Both the position numbers and the translations under genes were made by a program. Positions 43,525 to 53,985 of a DNA stretch of 64,000 nucleotides are shown here, piece after piece (the first letter of the stretch is position 1; every line of letters starts with the position of its first letter). The DNA is from Planctomycetota bacterium (lineage in GTDB: Bacteria; Planctomycetota; UBA1135; UBA2386). Below the pieces are notes generated by a model, which had not been told where the DNA came from, did not search any database, and saw nothing but the letters and a program-made list of their open reading frames with translations. Location: NCBI GenBank assembly GCA_020638735.1, contig JACKHZ010000015.1, forward strand, positions 1 to 64,000. The letters are read 5' to 3'.

Positions 43525-44367
43525 TCATGGGCCTTGCGCGAGCAGCTGGCGACAGGGCTCGAGCAGGGCCGCGGCGCAGTCGGCGTGCATCTCGGGCGAC
43601 GGGTAGTAGGTGTTGGTCAGGGTGCCGTCGGCGGCGCGCTCGGTCCCGTCGACCGCCTCGTCTGCCTGCCAGAGCCGCTGCGGCAGGCCGCGCTCCCCGG
43701 CGCACTCGACGTAGGCGTCGAAATCCGGGCGCAGACGGTCGACGGTGCCGCGGTCGATCAGCTGCGGGTAGTGCTGCAGCAGGCCCCACGGGTGGCTCCA
43801 GTCGATCGCGTAGTCGGGGCGGCGGCGCGAGAGCCACAGCAGGACCTTGCGCGTCGGCAGCGCCCTTGCCAGCGCCTGCATGTCGAACGCGTAGTCGTCG
43901 CGGGTCTCGGCGACCGTGCGCTCGAGCAGCGGCCGGTCGGCCCGCTCCATCAGTTCGGCGAGGAACTGCTCGAACGTCTGCCAGGCGTCGGTGCCGACGA
44001 CGCGGCCACAGTTGCGGCCGTCCGCGTTGTCGAACAGGGCGTTGCTGGCGCTTCGGCCGGAGAACATCTGCACGACCACCAGTCGGGCCCGCGCCAGCAC
44101 GGCCAGCACCTGCGGCGAGCGCGCGAAGCGGGGACCGGCGCCGCCGAGTCCCAAGTTGAGACAAGCGACGCCGAGCGCGCGCGAGAGCTGCGCCGGCCAG
44201 GGATCGGCGACGAAGCGGCCGAACGTCTGCGCCCCCCCGATGCAGGCGATGTAGCCGCGTTCGAGAGACTGCACCGGGCCCCGGAAGGTGTGACCGTCGA
44301 TGCCCGGAACGGCGGCCATCGCGTAGTCGAAGTGGGGCGCGTCGAGCTGCTGGTAGAAGTCGCTCAT
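43525..44367 (-). CDS. DUF6473-like protein
   Basis: 280 residues. Recognisable features are a start with Y-Q-Q-L-D...F-D-Y, then G-G-A-Q-T-F-G-R-F, C-L-N-L-G-L-G-G-A-G-P, V-V-V-Q-M-F-S-G-R-S-A-S-N near residue 115 and L-W-L-S-R-R near 185; this is the DUF6473 pattern, found next to sulfotransferases in Rhodobacteraceae. The fold looks like an SGNH/GDSL-type alpha/beta protein (G-G-A-x-x-F-G early, H near the end), so a polysaccharide-modifying role is possible. Its ATG overlaps the sulfotransferase stop by 4 nt (ATGA), and the two must work together. Confidence 0.68.
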   Translation of the reverse strand: MSDFYQQLDAPHFDYAMAAVPGIDGHTFRGPVQSLERGYIACIGGAQTFGRFVADPWPAQLSRALGVACLNLGLGGAGPRFARSPQVLAVLARARLVVVQMFSGRSASNALFDNADGRNCGRVVGTDAWQTFEQFLAELMERADRPLLERTVAETRDDYAFDMQALARALPTRKVLLWLSRRRPDYAIDWSHPWGLLQHYPQLIDRGTVDRLRPDFDAYVECAGERGLPQRLWQADEAVDGTERAADGTLTNTYYPSPEMHADCAAALLEPCRQLLAQGP

Positions 44368-45917
44368 GGCCGGTGTGCCACCTGCGCCGTCTCGCCGGTG
44401 TCGTCGAACAAGGCGGACCAGCGCGTGCCAGCGAACGCGGATCGCAGCGCGTCGAAGTTCTCGATCATCGCCGGCAGACGGCCGCCGCCCGTCTTGCGCG
44501 AGCGTGCCAGCAGCGCGGGCAGAGTCGTGCCGAGGCGTTCGCCGAGACGGTCGGCGGCGCGCTGCGGGTCGCGCACCAGGTCCTCGTATTCGAGCTCGAG
44601 CGGGTCGTGCTCGGCGAACAGGGCCCGGTAGCGGGCCTCGAGCTGCTCGTTGAGGGCGAAGTCGGCCGCCAGGTCTCGCGCCTCCAGGTGGACCGGTCCG
44701 GCGTCGCGCATCGTCGGCTGGGATCCGGAGTCTGCATGCCAGTGATCCGAGCGCAGCGCGCGCGCCAGCGACAGGTAGCGGCGCAGGCGGTCGCGGCGCA
44801 GCAGGTGCACGACGGCGAGCCCGGGCAGCGACGCGAAGTGGTCGACGACGCGGTCGTCGGTCAGGCCGTGGCCGTAGAGCAGCTTGCAGCCGACCGTCGC
44901 CGCGCCGCGCGCCGCGCCGTCGCGGAGCAGTCGGGCGTGCAGCGCGCCCGGGTCGGCGGCGCGCAGCCGCAGCAGCGCCGGGTCGACCTCCGCGCCGCGC
45001 AGCCAGTCGAGCCGCCGCTCGACGAGGTCCCGGCGGTTGAACAGCTCGCCCGCGCAGGCGATCGTCGGGCACCCTTCGAGCGCGCCGAGCAGCATGTTCG
45101 AGCCGGTGCGTTCCCCCGACAGCAGCAGCAGCGGGCGGGCGGCCGCAGGCTCGTCGCCGCGCCGCGCCGGAGCGGTGCGGAACGCCGCCAGCGGACCGAG
45201 CGGCGCTTCGGTGGCCGGGCGCGCCCGACCGGCGAGTCCGACCAGGGCGCGGGCCATCGCCGCGGACGGGGCGCCGTCGCGGTCGAGTTCGCCGAGGCGC
45301 GGGGCGATCGCCGGGCCGAATCGTTGCTGCAGCGCGTCGGCCACGCCGTCGGCCGCGGCGACGAGCAGCGCGCTCTGCTGCACGTGCAGCGGCAGCAGCA
45401 GGGCGTAGGCGGTGTCGCCCTGCAGGGTGTCGAGCACGTGCACGCGCGGCACGTCCAGCAGCATGGCGGCGACCATGGCCTGCATCGCCGCCTCGCCGAG
45501 GCCGAACGACACGATCAGCGCTGGCGCGTAGCCGCGGGTCCACCGCGCGGCGCTGGCGGCCGCCTGCAGCTCCGGCCGCACGATCGCCGCGGCGCGGCTG
45601 CACTGCGGCAGCTCGCGCAGCGCGTCGACGACGGCGTCGAAGCGCGCTGGCAGCGTCGCGCGCAGGTGCTCGACGTCGTTGCGGTGGGCCAGGCGGTCCT
45701 GAGGGCACAGCAGCCCGGTGCCGCAGCGCGCGCGCAGGTCGGGCTGCAGCTGGCCGGGGTCCGCGGCGACTTCGTGCACCATGCGCCACTCGGCGTCGAG
45801 CGCGTGCGCCAGCGCGTCCATCTGCGCGTAGATCCGCACGTGCTCGGCGTGGGGAAACTCGTGGAACGCGAACGCGGCGATGCGGCGCCGGGCGGGCGAA
45901 GCGCAGAACATGGACAC
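44364..45917 (-). CDS. Two-domain protein: GT-B-like N-terminus and sulfotransferase
   Basis: 517 residues. The C-terminal half (~260-510) is a Stf0/PAPS-dependent sulfotransferase: 5'-phosphosulfate loop S267-G-E-R-T-G-S-N-M275, and a 3'-phosphate region H-L-L-R-R-D-R...L-S-L-A-R-A-L. The N-terminal ~230 residues look like the first Rossmann domain of a GT4 glycosyltransferase (R-I-A-A-F-A-F-H-E-F-P...L-I-V-S-F-G-L-G-E-A-A-M-Q-A), with no matching second domain. It would transfer sulfate to a sugar or lipid. It is translationally coupled to the DUF6473 gene. An ATG two codons in is an alternative start. Confidence 0.78.
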   Translation of the reverse strand: MSMFCASPARRRIAAFAFHEFPHAEHVRIYAQMDALAHALDAEWRMVHEVAADPGQLQPDLRARCGTGLLCPQDRLAHRNDVEHLRATLPARFDAVVDALRELPQCSRAAAIVRPELQAAASAARWTRGYAPALIVSFGLGEAAMQAMVAAMLLDVPRVHVLDTLQGDTAYALLLPLHVQQSALLVAAADGVADALQQRFGPAIAPRLGELDRDGAPSAAMARALVGLAGRARPATEAPLGPLAAFRTAPARRGDEPAAARPLLLLSGERTGSNMLLGALEGCPTIACAGELFNRRDLVERRLDWLRGAEVDPALLRLRAADPGALHARLLRDGAARGAATVGCKLLYGHGLTDDRVVDHFASLPGLAVVHLLRRDRLRRYLSLARALRSDHWHADSGSQPTMRDAGPVHLEARDLAADFALNEQLEARYRALFAEHDPLELEYEDLVRDPQRAADRLGERLGTTLPALLARSRKTGGGRLPAMIENFDALRSAFAGTRWSALFDDTGETAQVAHRP

Positions 45918-45957
45918 GCGGCGATGGTAGCGTCGGCGCGCCGCCCGCGGAGCGGCT

Positions 45958-47417
45958 TCAGTCGTCGTCGGCGACCGCCAACGGGTCCTCGCCGTCGGGG
46001 TCGAGCTCCTCGAGCTCGCCGTAGCCCTCGCCCCACTCCTGCAGCACGATCTGCCAGCGCTCGGCCTCCTTCTGCACGCGGTGCGGCGCCGTGCCGCCGA
46101 CGACGTCGCGGCGCGCCAGCACGCGCGCGGCGGTCAGCTCCTCGCGCAGGTCGACGTCGAGCTGCGGCAGCAGGCGCCGCTGCTCGTCGTGCGGCAGGTC
46201 CTGCAGCTCGCAGCCGAGCTCGACGGCGCGGTTGACCGCGGCGCCGGCGGTGCCGTGCGCTTCGCGGAACGGCACGCCGGCCTGCACCAGCAGGTCGGCG
46301 AGGTCGGTGGCGTTGAGGAAGCCGCGCTCGGCCTCGGCGGCGCAGCGCGCGACGTCGAAGCGCGCGTGCTCGACGGCCAGCGCCGCCACCGCGATGCTGT
46401 CGCCGGTGTCGCCGACGATCTGGAACAGCAGCTCCTTGTCGATCTGCAGGTCGCGGTCGTAGCCGAGCGGCAGGCCCTTGAGCAGCACCATCAGCGACTG
46501 CATCAGGCCCTGCACCTTCGCCGCCTTGCCGCGCACCAGCTCCATGGCGTCGGGGTTGCGCTTCTGCGGCATCAGGCTCGAGCCGGTCGAGACCGCGTCG
46601 CCGAAGCTCAGGAACGCCGCCTCCTGGCTGTTGAAGAAGATGTAGTCCTCGGCCAGTCGCGAAAGGTGGGTCATCGCCATCGCGCAGGCGAACGCGACCT
46701 CGCACAGGTGGTCGCGCGCCGCCGTCGCGTCGAGGCTGTTGCGGGTCGGTCCGCCGTGGAACTCGAGCCGCGCGGCGAGCGCGTCGCGGTCGACCGGGAA
46801 CGCCGTGCCGGCGAGCGCGCCGCTGCCGAGCGGGCAGCGGTCGAAGCGCGCGGTGGCGTCGAGCAGCCGCTCGCGGTCGCGGCCGAGGGCCTCGACGTGG
46901 GCGAGCGCGTGGTGGCCGATCGTGATCGGCTGCGCGCGCTGCAGGTGGGTGTAGCCCGGCATCGGGTCGGCGGCGTGCGCGGCGGCCTTGTCGACCAGCG
47001 CCGCGATGAGCCGTTCGAGCTGCTCGACGAGGTCGATCGCGGCCTGGCGCAGCCACAGCCGCACGTCGGTCGCGACCTGGTCGTTGCGCGACCGGCCGGT
47101 GTGGATGCGCTTGCCGAGGTCGCCGAGCTTCTGCACCAGCTTGCGTTCGACGTAGCTGTGCACGTCCTCGGCGCCCGGGTCGTCGTCCGGCACGCCCTCG
47201 CACCACTGCTCGGCGAGCTCGCGGATCGCGGCGTCGATCTGCTGCAGATCGTCGTCACCGAGCACGCCGGCCGCGGTCAGCGCCTCGCTCCACGCCAGGT
47301 TGGTCTCGAGGTCCTCGAAGGCGAGCGCGATGTCGAAGCGCAGGCTGTCCTGGTAGCGGGCGAACGTCTCGTCGAGGCTGCCCTGGAAGCGCGCGCCCCA
47401 CATCTTCTCCGGGTCGC

Positions 47418-47421
<4 letters not shown>
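45958..47421 (-). CDS. argH: Argininosuccinate lyase
   Basis: 487-residue final enzyme of arginine synthesis, splitting argininosuccinate into arginine and fumarate; tetrameric, cytoplasmic. Signature G-S-S-L-M-P-Q-K-R-N-P-D is intact, with S-R-N-D-Q near residue 112 and T-H-L-Q-R-A-Q-P near 160. GTG start overlaps the argG stop (GTGA). The C-terminal ~20 residues are acidic (D/E-rich), an unusual extra tail. It ends the argR-F-G-H operon. Confidence 0.95.
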
Positions 47422-48629
<1,208 letters not shown>

Positions 48630-48661
48630 CTCAGTTCTCTCTCGTGTGGATCGTACGGCGC

Positions 48662-49604
48662 TCAGCGGATCAGCAGGGCGAGCAGCGCCTTCTGCACGTG
48701 GAGTCGGTTCTCCGCGTTGTCGTAGACGATCGACTGCGGGCCGTCCATCACGCCCGCGGACACTTCCGCGCCGCGGTGGGCCGGCAGGCAGTGCAGGAAG
48801 TACGCGCCGGGATCGGCGAGCTCCATCATCTCTTCGTCGACCTGGTAGTCGTTGAAGATCGCGGCGCGCTCTTCGATCTCGTCCTCCTGACCCATCGACG
48901 CCCAGACGTCGGTGTAGATCGCGTCGACGCCGTCGGCCGCGGCGTCCGGGTCGTTGAGGATCGTCACCTCGGCGCCGGTCTCGTTGGCGACGCGCATCGC
49001 CTCGTTGACGACCCGCGCGTTGGGCTCTGTAGCCCTCCGGCGAGCAGACGCGGATGTTGGTGCCGAGCTTGACCGCGGTGTGGATCAGCGAGTGGCAGGT
49101 GTTGCTGCCGTCGCCGACGTAGGTCAGCGTGCGCCCCTTCACCGAGCCCCACTTCTCGCGCATGGTCAGGAAGTCGGCCATCGCCTGGCACGGGTGCACG
49201 AAGTCGGACAGGCCGTTGATCACCGGGATGTCGGCGTTGGCGGCCAGCTCCTCGAGCACCTTGTGCTTGAAGGTGCGGGCGACGATGCAGTGCACCCAGC
49301 GCTCGAGGTTCTTGGCGACGTCCTTGACCGACTCGCGCGAGCCGAGGCGCGCGTCGCGGTGGTCCATGAACACCGCCGTGCCGCCGAGGTCCTGCATGCC
49401 GACGTCGAAGGTGAAGCGCGTGCGCAGCGAGTCCTTCTCGAAGATCATCGCCAGCCGCTTGTGACGCAGCACGTCGCAGTGGCGGGTGCGGTCGGCCTTG
49501 AGCGCCAGCGCGGTCGCGAACACGCGTTCGTGGTCCTGGGTCGTCATCGTCGAGGTGCAGAGCACGTCGCCGACGGACAGGGGAGTGAGGTCGAGATCGG
49601 TCAT
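48662..49604 (-). pseudogene. argF: Ornithine carbamoyltransferase gene with a one-base insertion
   Basis: Would encode a 313-residue enzyme making citrulline from ornithine and carbamoyl phosphate. The first ~190 codons carry the carbamoyl-phosphate motif S-L-R-T-R and H-P-C-Q-A-M-A-D. An extra base (T on the given strand, at or next to 49028) then shifts the frame; after removing it the reading R-V-C-S-P-E-G-Y-E-P-N-A-R-V-V-N-E continues to the H-C-L-P motif and a normal C-terminus at the usual length. As written, the gene is broken at about two thirds. The rest of the operon is intact, so a sequencing error or a very recent mutation is likelier than decay. Confidence 0.9.
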
Positions 49605-49662
49605 CGGAAGGTCCCCGGATGGAAGAGGGAGGGGGGAACGGAGGTCGGGAGTCGCGACCGCC

Positions 49663-50163
49663 TCACGGCGCGTCGCGGCGGGCGTCGGTGGCGGCGGCGC
49701 CGGTGGCCGTTCCGCTGCGCAGGCGGCGGCAGAAGGCTCGCGCCTTCGCCGCGTTGGGCAGCACCACCAGCACCGTGTCGTCGCCGGCGATGGTGCCGAG
49801 CACGTCGGTGAGGCCCGCCTTGTCCAGGGCCAGGCCGAGCGCCGGGGCGCCGCCGGGCGGCGTGCGCAATACCACGAGGTGCTGCGCCGGCGTCGCGCCG
49901 AGCAGCCAGGTGCGCACTGCCTGCCACAAGCCCTGCTGGGCGCCGTCGCCGACCGCCGGTCGGTTCGGCAGCTCGTAGCCGCCGGAGCCCTTGACCACGC
50001 CCAGGTCGCGCAGGTCGCGCGACAGCGTCGCCTGCGTCGCATCGACCCCGTCGGCGGCGAGGCGCTGACGCAGCTCGTCCTGGTTCCTGATCTGCTCGCG
50101 CTCGAGCAGTTGCAGGATCCGGTGGCGGCGCTGGTCGCGCGGGTCGGTGGGGCGGGTGGGCAT
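49663..50163 (-). CDS. argR: Arginine repressor ArgR
   Basis: 166-residue hexameric regulator. N-terminal winged HTH (R-R-H-R-I-L-Q-L-L-E...Q-A-T-L-S-R-D-L-R-D-L, residues ~10-55) and C-terminal arginine-binding domain with G-T-I-A-G-D-D-T-V-L-V-V near residue 125, where the two Asp bind arginine. First gene of the arg operon; its own ATG sits inside an ARG box, so autoregulation is nearly certain. The product should repress synthesis genes when arginine is plentiful. Confidence 0.93.
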   Translation of the reverse strand: MPTRPTDPRDQRRHRILQLLEREQIRNQDELRQRLAADGVDATQATLSRDLRDLGVVKGSGGYELPNRPAVGDGAQQGLWQAVRTWLLGATPAQHLVVLRTPPGGAPALGLALDKAGLTDVLGTIAGDDTVLVVLPNAAKARAFCRRLRSGTATGAAATDARRDAP

Positions 50164-50192
50164 GAATATGCAGGAAGGCGCATGATTATGCA
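50159..50192 (-). promoter_or_regulatory. Tandem ARG boxes over the argR promoter and start codon
   Basis: On the minus strand, TGCATAATCATGCG (50192-50179) and TGCATATTCATGCC (50172-50159) both fit TGNAT-N4-ATNC of the ArgR operator consensus. Centres are 20 bp apart, close to the paired-box spacing known for ArgR. CATAAT in the upstream box can serve as -10 of the operon; the downstream box includes the argR ATG. They are strikingly AT-rich for this sequence. Confidence 0.72.
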
Positions 50193-50249
50193 CGAGCTGG
50201 CGCGGCCACTGCAAGCACCTGGCGCGAACTTCTGCCGTCGGGCTCGTGA

Positions 50250-50999
50250 CTACCAGCCGTCGCGCAGCAGGTAGACGAGTCTGCCGCCCCACTCGTGCAT
50301 CGCCAGGCTGGTGTCGCGCATGCCGTTCCAGTGCGGGAACAGGCTCGTCCAGCTGTCGAACGGCTCGCCGCGGAACCCGGTCGGGGCGGCGACGACCTCG
50401 AGGCCGGCACGGCGGAAGCAGTCCGCCGAGCGCGGCATGTGCCAGGCGCTGGTCACCAGCAGCACGGTCCGCACCCCGTCCTTCTTCAGCAGCTCGGCGC
50501 TGTAGTCGGCGTTCTGGCTGGTGTCGCCGGAGTGGTCCTCGGTCCAGCGCACCGGCACGCCGAACTCCTGCTCGGCGCAGCGCTTCATCATCTGCGCGAG
50601 CGTCGGCGTGTCGAGCACCGGCAGGCCGCCGCTGACCAGCAGCGGCAGGCCCGTGCGCCGCTGCAGGAACGCCGCGTAGCGCAGGCGCTGCATCGTCATC
50701 GGACCGATCACCGCGGCGCCGTACTCGACGCCGGCGCGGTCCGACTCGGCGCTCAGCACGACGATCGCGTCGGCCTGCGGCAACGGTCCCTTCGCCGGCA
50801 GCGGCGGGTAGGACTGCAGGCTGCGCAGCAGCACGCCGGCGAAGAACGGCGTCGAGGCGATCCACAGCCACGCGATCGCGGCGACCTGCAGGTTGCGGCC
50901 GAGTCGCGGCCGGCGCTTCTTCAGCGCGGTGCCGATCAACCACAGCACCAGCACCGAGGCGGGCGGCAGGATCGTGAGCTCGAACAGACGGCGGAACAT
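50250..50999 (-). CDS. YdcF/SanA-like DUF218 membrane protein
   Basis: 249 residues with two N-terminal hydrophobic helices (T-I-L-P-P-A-S-V-L-V-L-W-L-I-G and V-A-A-I-A-W-L-W-I-A-S-T-P-F-F-A-G-V), then a DUF218 domain: A-D-A-I-V-V-L-S-A-E, L-L-V-S-G-G, E-D-H-S-G-D-T-S-Q-N and V-T-S-A-W-H-M-P-R-S. The last two are the family hallmarks. Homologues (ElyC, SanA) affect envelope integrity or peptidoglycan precursor supply. The ATG is preferred to a GTG three codons upstream. It lies just upstream of the arg operon on the same strand but outside its operators. Confidence 0.83.
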   Translation of the reverse strand: MFRRLFELTILPPASVLVLWLIGTALKKRRPRLGRNLQVAAIAWLWIASTPFFAGVLLRSLQSYPPLPAKGPLPQADAIVVLSAESDRAGVEYGAAVIGPMTMQRLRYAAFLQRRTGLPLLVSGGLPVLDTPTLAQMMKRCAEQEFGVPVRWTEDHSGDTSQNADYSAELLKKDGVRTVLLVTSAWHMPRSADCFRRAGLEVVAAPTGFRGEPFDSWTSLFPHWNGMRDTSLAMHEWGGRLVYLLRDGW

Positions 51000-51041
51000 G
51001 GCGCGCACGATACGCGCCGTGCCGCGCCGATCACGCGGCGG

Positions 51042-51701
51042 TCACTTCTTGTGGCCGTGCTCCTCGTGCTCCTCGTGCTCGCCGTGCTCCTTGCCGTGCT
51101 CCTCCTTCTCGTCGGCGTGGTCGTGCACGGCGAGCTTCGCCGTCAGCGTGTGCGGGCCCCAGGCGATCGTCAGGGCGCCGTGCATCGGGTCGTCCTTCTC
51201 GGTCGTCAGCGTGATGCGCATCAGCTTCACCGACTCCTCGCTGCTGTCCTTGTGCAGCTCCATCGGCACCAGCACGTCCGGCTTCCAGGTCTGCGGGCCG
51301 AACGGCATCAGGCCCTGCTTCATCGCCTTGGCGGCGTCGAGCAGCGCCAGCGAGAACTTGCCGTCCTTGTCGCACATCAGGCCGGCGACGTAGCTGCCGG
51401 CGGGGACCGTCGTGCCGCCGATCTCGATCGGCGCGCTGTTCATGAACGTGGTCCACATGTTCTTGCCGAGGCGGTTGAGCCGGCCCTTCAGCTTGTCGAG
51501 CATCTGCGTGTAGTCGTCGTTCCACTCCGGCTGGCCGTGGTTGATGACGACCGCCGCCTTGCACTCGAACGAAGGCGTGAACAGCAGCATGGTGCTGGAC
51601 GCGACGGTGGACTCGCCGCCGTAGTTGGTGACTTGCTGGGCGGCGACGGGCAGGGCGAGGCAGAGTGCGGTGAGCGCGGACGTGAGCTTGGGGAATCGCA
51701 T
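51042..51701 (-). CDS. Secreted DUF2911 protein with His/Glu-rich tail
   Basis: 219 residues, signal peptide ending near P-V-A-A-Q-Q. A single DUF2911 domain (~50-195): H-G-Q-P-E-W-N, G-K-N-M-W-T-T, P-I-E-I-G-G and A-G-S-Y-V-A-G-L match the same positions in the cupin fusion at 6548-7477. The final ~25 residues are a H/E/K/D-rich tail (repeats of H-E-E/H-G-K/H-E-H) that could chelate metals such as Zn or Ni. Exported, unknown function; divergent from the TPR gene. Confidence 0.75.
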   Translation of the reverse strand: MRFPKLTSALTALCLALPVAAQQVTNYGGESTVASSTMLLFTPSFECKAAVVINHGQPEWNDDYTQMLDKLKGRLNRLGKNMWTTFMNSAPIEIGGTTVPAGSYVAGLMCDKDGKFSLALLDAAKAMKQGLMPFGPQTWKPDVLVPMELHKDSSEESVKLMRITLTTEKDDPMHGALTIAWGPHTLTAKLAVHDHADEKEEHGKEHGEHEEHEEHGHKK

Positions 51702-51872
51702 CGGAGGGTTCCTTGTCAGGGGGATCGAGAGCGTGTGGCGGCCGGCACGGTAGGGCGGCGGTGACGCCGATCCAAGGCGATCGCACGAGGCGTGATGCCC
51801 GGGGTTTGGCTTGCCGGCTGCCGCCAGCTACCGTCTTTGCCCTCGCTCCAGAACCGCCGACCCCGTCTGCCC

Positions 51873-53969
51873 ATGGCCCTGTTCGATTTCTTCAAGAAGA
51901 AGCCCGCTGCCGACGCCCCTGCCGGGGCGCAGCCGCCCGCTTCTCCCGCGCCCGCACCTTCCGCCACACCTGCAGCAGGAGACGCGTCGCAAGCCGCGCC
52001 GCCCGCCGCGTCGTCGCCGCCCGCCGCGCCTGCGCGGCCCGAGGCTTCGCCGACGGCCGCGTCCCAGGCCGCCGCGTCCGCTCCCGCCGGCGATCAGCCG
52101 GCCCCGCCTGCCTACGTCGAGGCGGTCGATCCGCAGGGCCGGCGCGTGCGCATCCCGCGCGACGAATACCGCAAGAAGGTGCTGCCCGACCTGATCAAGG
52201 CGCACGGCAGCGACCCCGACCGGCTGGTCGCGGTGTTGATGCAGGCGGTGCGCGACGGCTTCGCCACCGACGTGATCCCGGCCGCCAACCGGCTGACGGT
52301 GGTCGACAAGAACGTCGAGCGGGCGTTGACGGTGCTGGCCGTCGTGCAGCGCGACGCCGGCGAACTCGACCTCGCCGAGGGCACCTTGAAGGAGCTGCAG
52401 CAGAAGCTGCCCAAGTCGCTGGCGGCGCCGGTCGGTCTGGCGATGCTCGCCGAGCGCCGCGGCGACGCCGCGACCTGCGAGCGCCTGTTGTGGCAGGTGC
52501 TCGAGCAGGAGCCGAACCACCCCGACGCCGTGCACGGCTGGCTGCAGATGCGGCACCGCACGGTCGGCGACGACGGCTACGGCGCCGCGCTCGAGCAGCT
52601 GGTCGCGCTGCCCGGCGCCTGGCGCGGCCGGCTGTGGCAGGCGCGCTACCTGGTCGAGAAGGGCGACGACGCGGCGGCCGCCGCGATCTACCGCGACGTG
52701 CTGTCGCAGGAGGCGATCGAGGGCGACGCGCTGCTGATGGCCTCGGCCGACCTCGTGCAGCGGCAGAAGCACGACCTCGTCGCCGAGCTGATCGCGCCGC
52801 GCTTCCGCTCCGGCCGCCACCACCCGCACGTCGGAATGGCGCTGCTGCACCATCACCACCAGCGCCGCGACTTCAAGGCCGGTGAGGCGCTGCTGCACCG
52901 GCTGTTCGTCGACTACGGCCACGTGATCGGCGGCGAGCTGGCGCCGTGGACGGCGGAGTTCGACCGCATGCGGCTCGAGACGTTGCCGAAGGTCGCGCCG
53001 CCGCCGCCCGACGCGCAGATCGGCCTCTACCGCTTCGACCGCCCGCTGTGGTTCGCCGGCTACGACGATCCGCAGTGGCTGGTGCCGCCGAAGCCGGCGG
53101 CGCACAAGCACGTGATGTTCTTCTCGCTGGCGCTGGATGGCTCGCCGCAGATCCCTGCCGGCCGCGAGGAGGAGATCGGCCGGCTGACGCGCAGCGTGCC
53201 GCTGTGGCTCGCCGAGCAGGCGTGGCTGTCGTCGCCCCACCGCGGCACCGCGGTGATCCCGCTGGCCGCGCACGGCGGCTGGGCGGTGATGGGGCGGGCG
53301 TGGCCCGAGCAGCAGCTGGTCCAGCAGGTGCCGGAGGCGGAGCGCAAGGACACGCTGCTGGTCACCGGTCAGCTGCACATCGACGGCGAGAAACGCCGCA
53401 TCGACCTGTGGGTCTACGACTGCGCCACCGATCAGCGCGTCGGCCACGCGGCCGCCGAAGCCGCCGCCGACAAGTTCGGCGAGGCGCTGCTGCAGCTGAT
53501 GGCCGAGCTGTGGCCGCTGCTCGGCGGCCCGCAGGGGCACAAGCCGCAGGTCGGCGACGCGACGTTCTGGCACCGCTACGCGGATGGCCTCGCGCAGCAC
53601 GCGGCGCTGGTCGTCACGCAGGCCGGCGGCATGGCGCGCGAGCGGCTGTTCGGCGAGCGGTACATCACCCAGTGGCTGCAGAACGCGGCGCTGTCGGAGA
53701 CGCGGTGGCAGCCGGGCTTCTGGCTGCTCGGGTCGGCGCTCGGCGTGCTGCACCAGCTCGGCAGCAAGGTGCCGCTCGAGCACGCGCGGCTGGTCGCGGA
53801 GGTGTTCCGCCAGTCGCCGCCCAACAGCGCCTTCGCGCGGCTCGGCGCCAGGCTGTTGCGCGTGTGCGGGCTCGAAGCGTTGTGGCAGGGCCGCCGCGAC
53901 GAGGTGCTGGCCGCCTGCGGCGAGGATCCGAACGCGCGCGCCTGGATCGAGCGCTGCGAGAAGGCCTGA
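51873..53969 (+). CDS. Large TPR-like protein with Pro/Ala-rich linker
   Basis: 698 residues. An N-terminal A-L-F-D-F-F-K-K-K segment is followed by an Ala/Pro-rich linker (~20-85) and a helical-repeat part (~95-400) with TPR-like units (A-L-T-V-L-A-V-V-Q-R-D-A-G-E-L-D-L-A-E, A-V-H-G-W-L-Q-M). The second half (~400-698) has aromatic motifs (W-F-A-G-Y-D-D-P-Q-W, G-W-A-V-M-G-R-A-W) and a G-L-H...I-D-L-W-V-Y-D stretch but no known catalytic signature. No signal peptide. The ATG follows a normal spacing; a frame opening 81 nt upstream would add an atypical N-terminus. Function not recognised. Confidence 0.7.
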   Translation: MALFDFFKKKPAADAPAGAQPPASPAPAPSATPAAGDASQAAPPAASSPPAAPARPEASPTAASQAAASAPAGDQPAPPAYVEAVDPQGRRVRIPRDEYRKKVLPDLIKAHGSDPDRLVAVLMQAVRDGFATDVIPAANRLTVVDKNVERALTVLAVVQRDAGELDLAEGTLKELQQKLPKSLAAPVGLAMLAERRGDAATCERLLWQVLEQEPNHPDAVHGWLQMRHRTVGDDGYGAALEQLVALPGAWRGRLWQARYLVEKGDDAAAAAIYRDVLSQEAIEGDALLMASADLVQRQKHDLVAELIAPRFRSGRHHPHVGMALLHHHHQRRDFKAGEALLHRLFVDYGHVIGGELAPWTAEFDRMRLETLPKVAPPPPDAQIGLYRFDRPLWFAGYDDPQWLVPPKPAAHKHVMFFSLALDGSPQIPAGREEEIGRLTRSVPLWLAEQAWLSSPHRGTAVIPLAAHGGWAVMGRAWPEQQLVQQVPEAERKDTLLVTGQLHIDGEKRRIDLWVYDCATDQRVGHAAAEAAADKFGEALLQLMAELWPLLGGPQGHKPQVGDATFWHRYADGLAQHAALVVTQAGGMARERLFGERYITQWLQNAALSETRWQPGFWLLGSALGVLHQLGSKVPLEHARLVAEVFRQSPPNSAFARLGARLLRVCGLEALWQGRRDEVLAACGEDPNARAWIERCEKA

Positions 53970-53985
53970 GCAGGGACGCGGCGGC

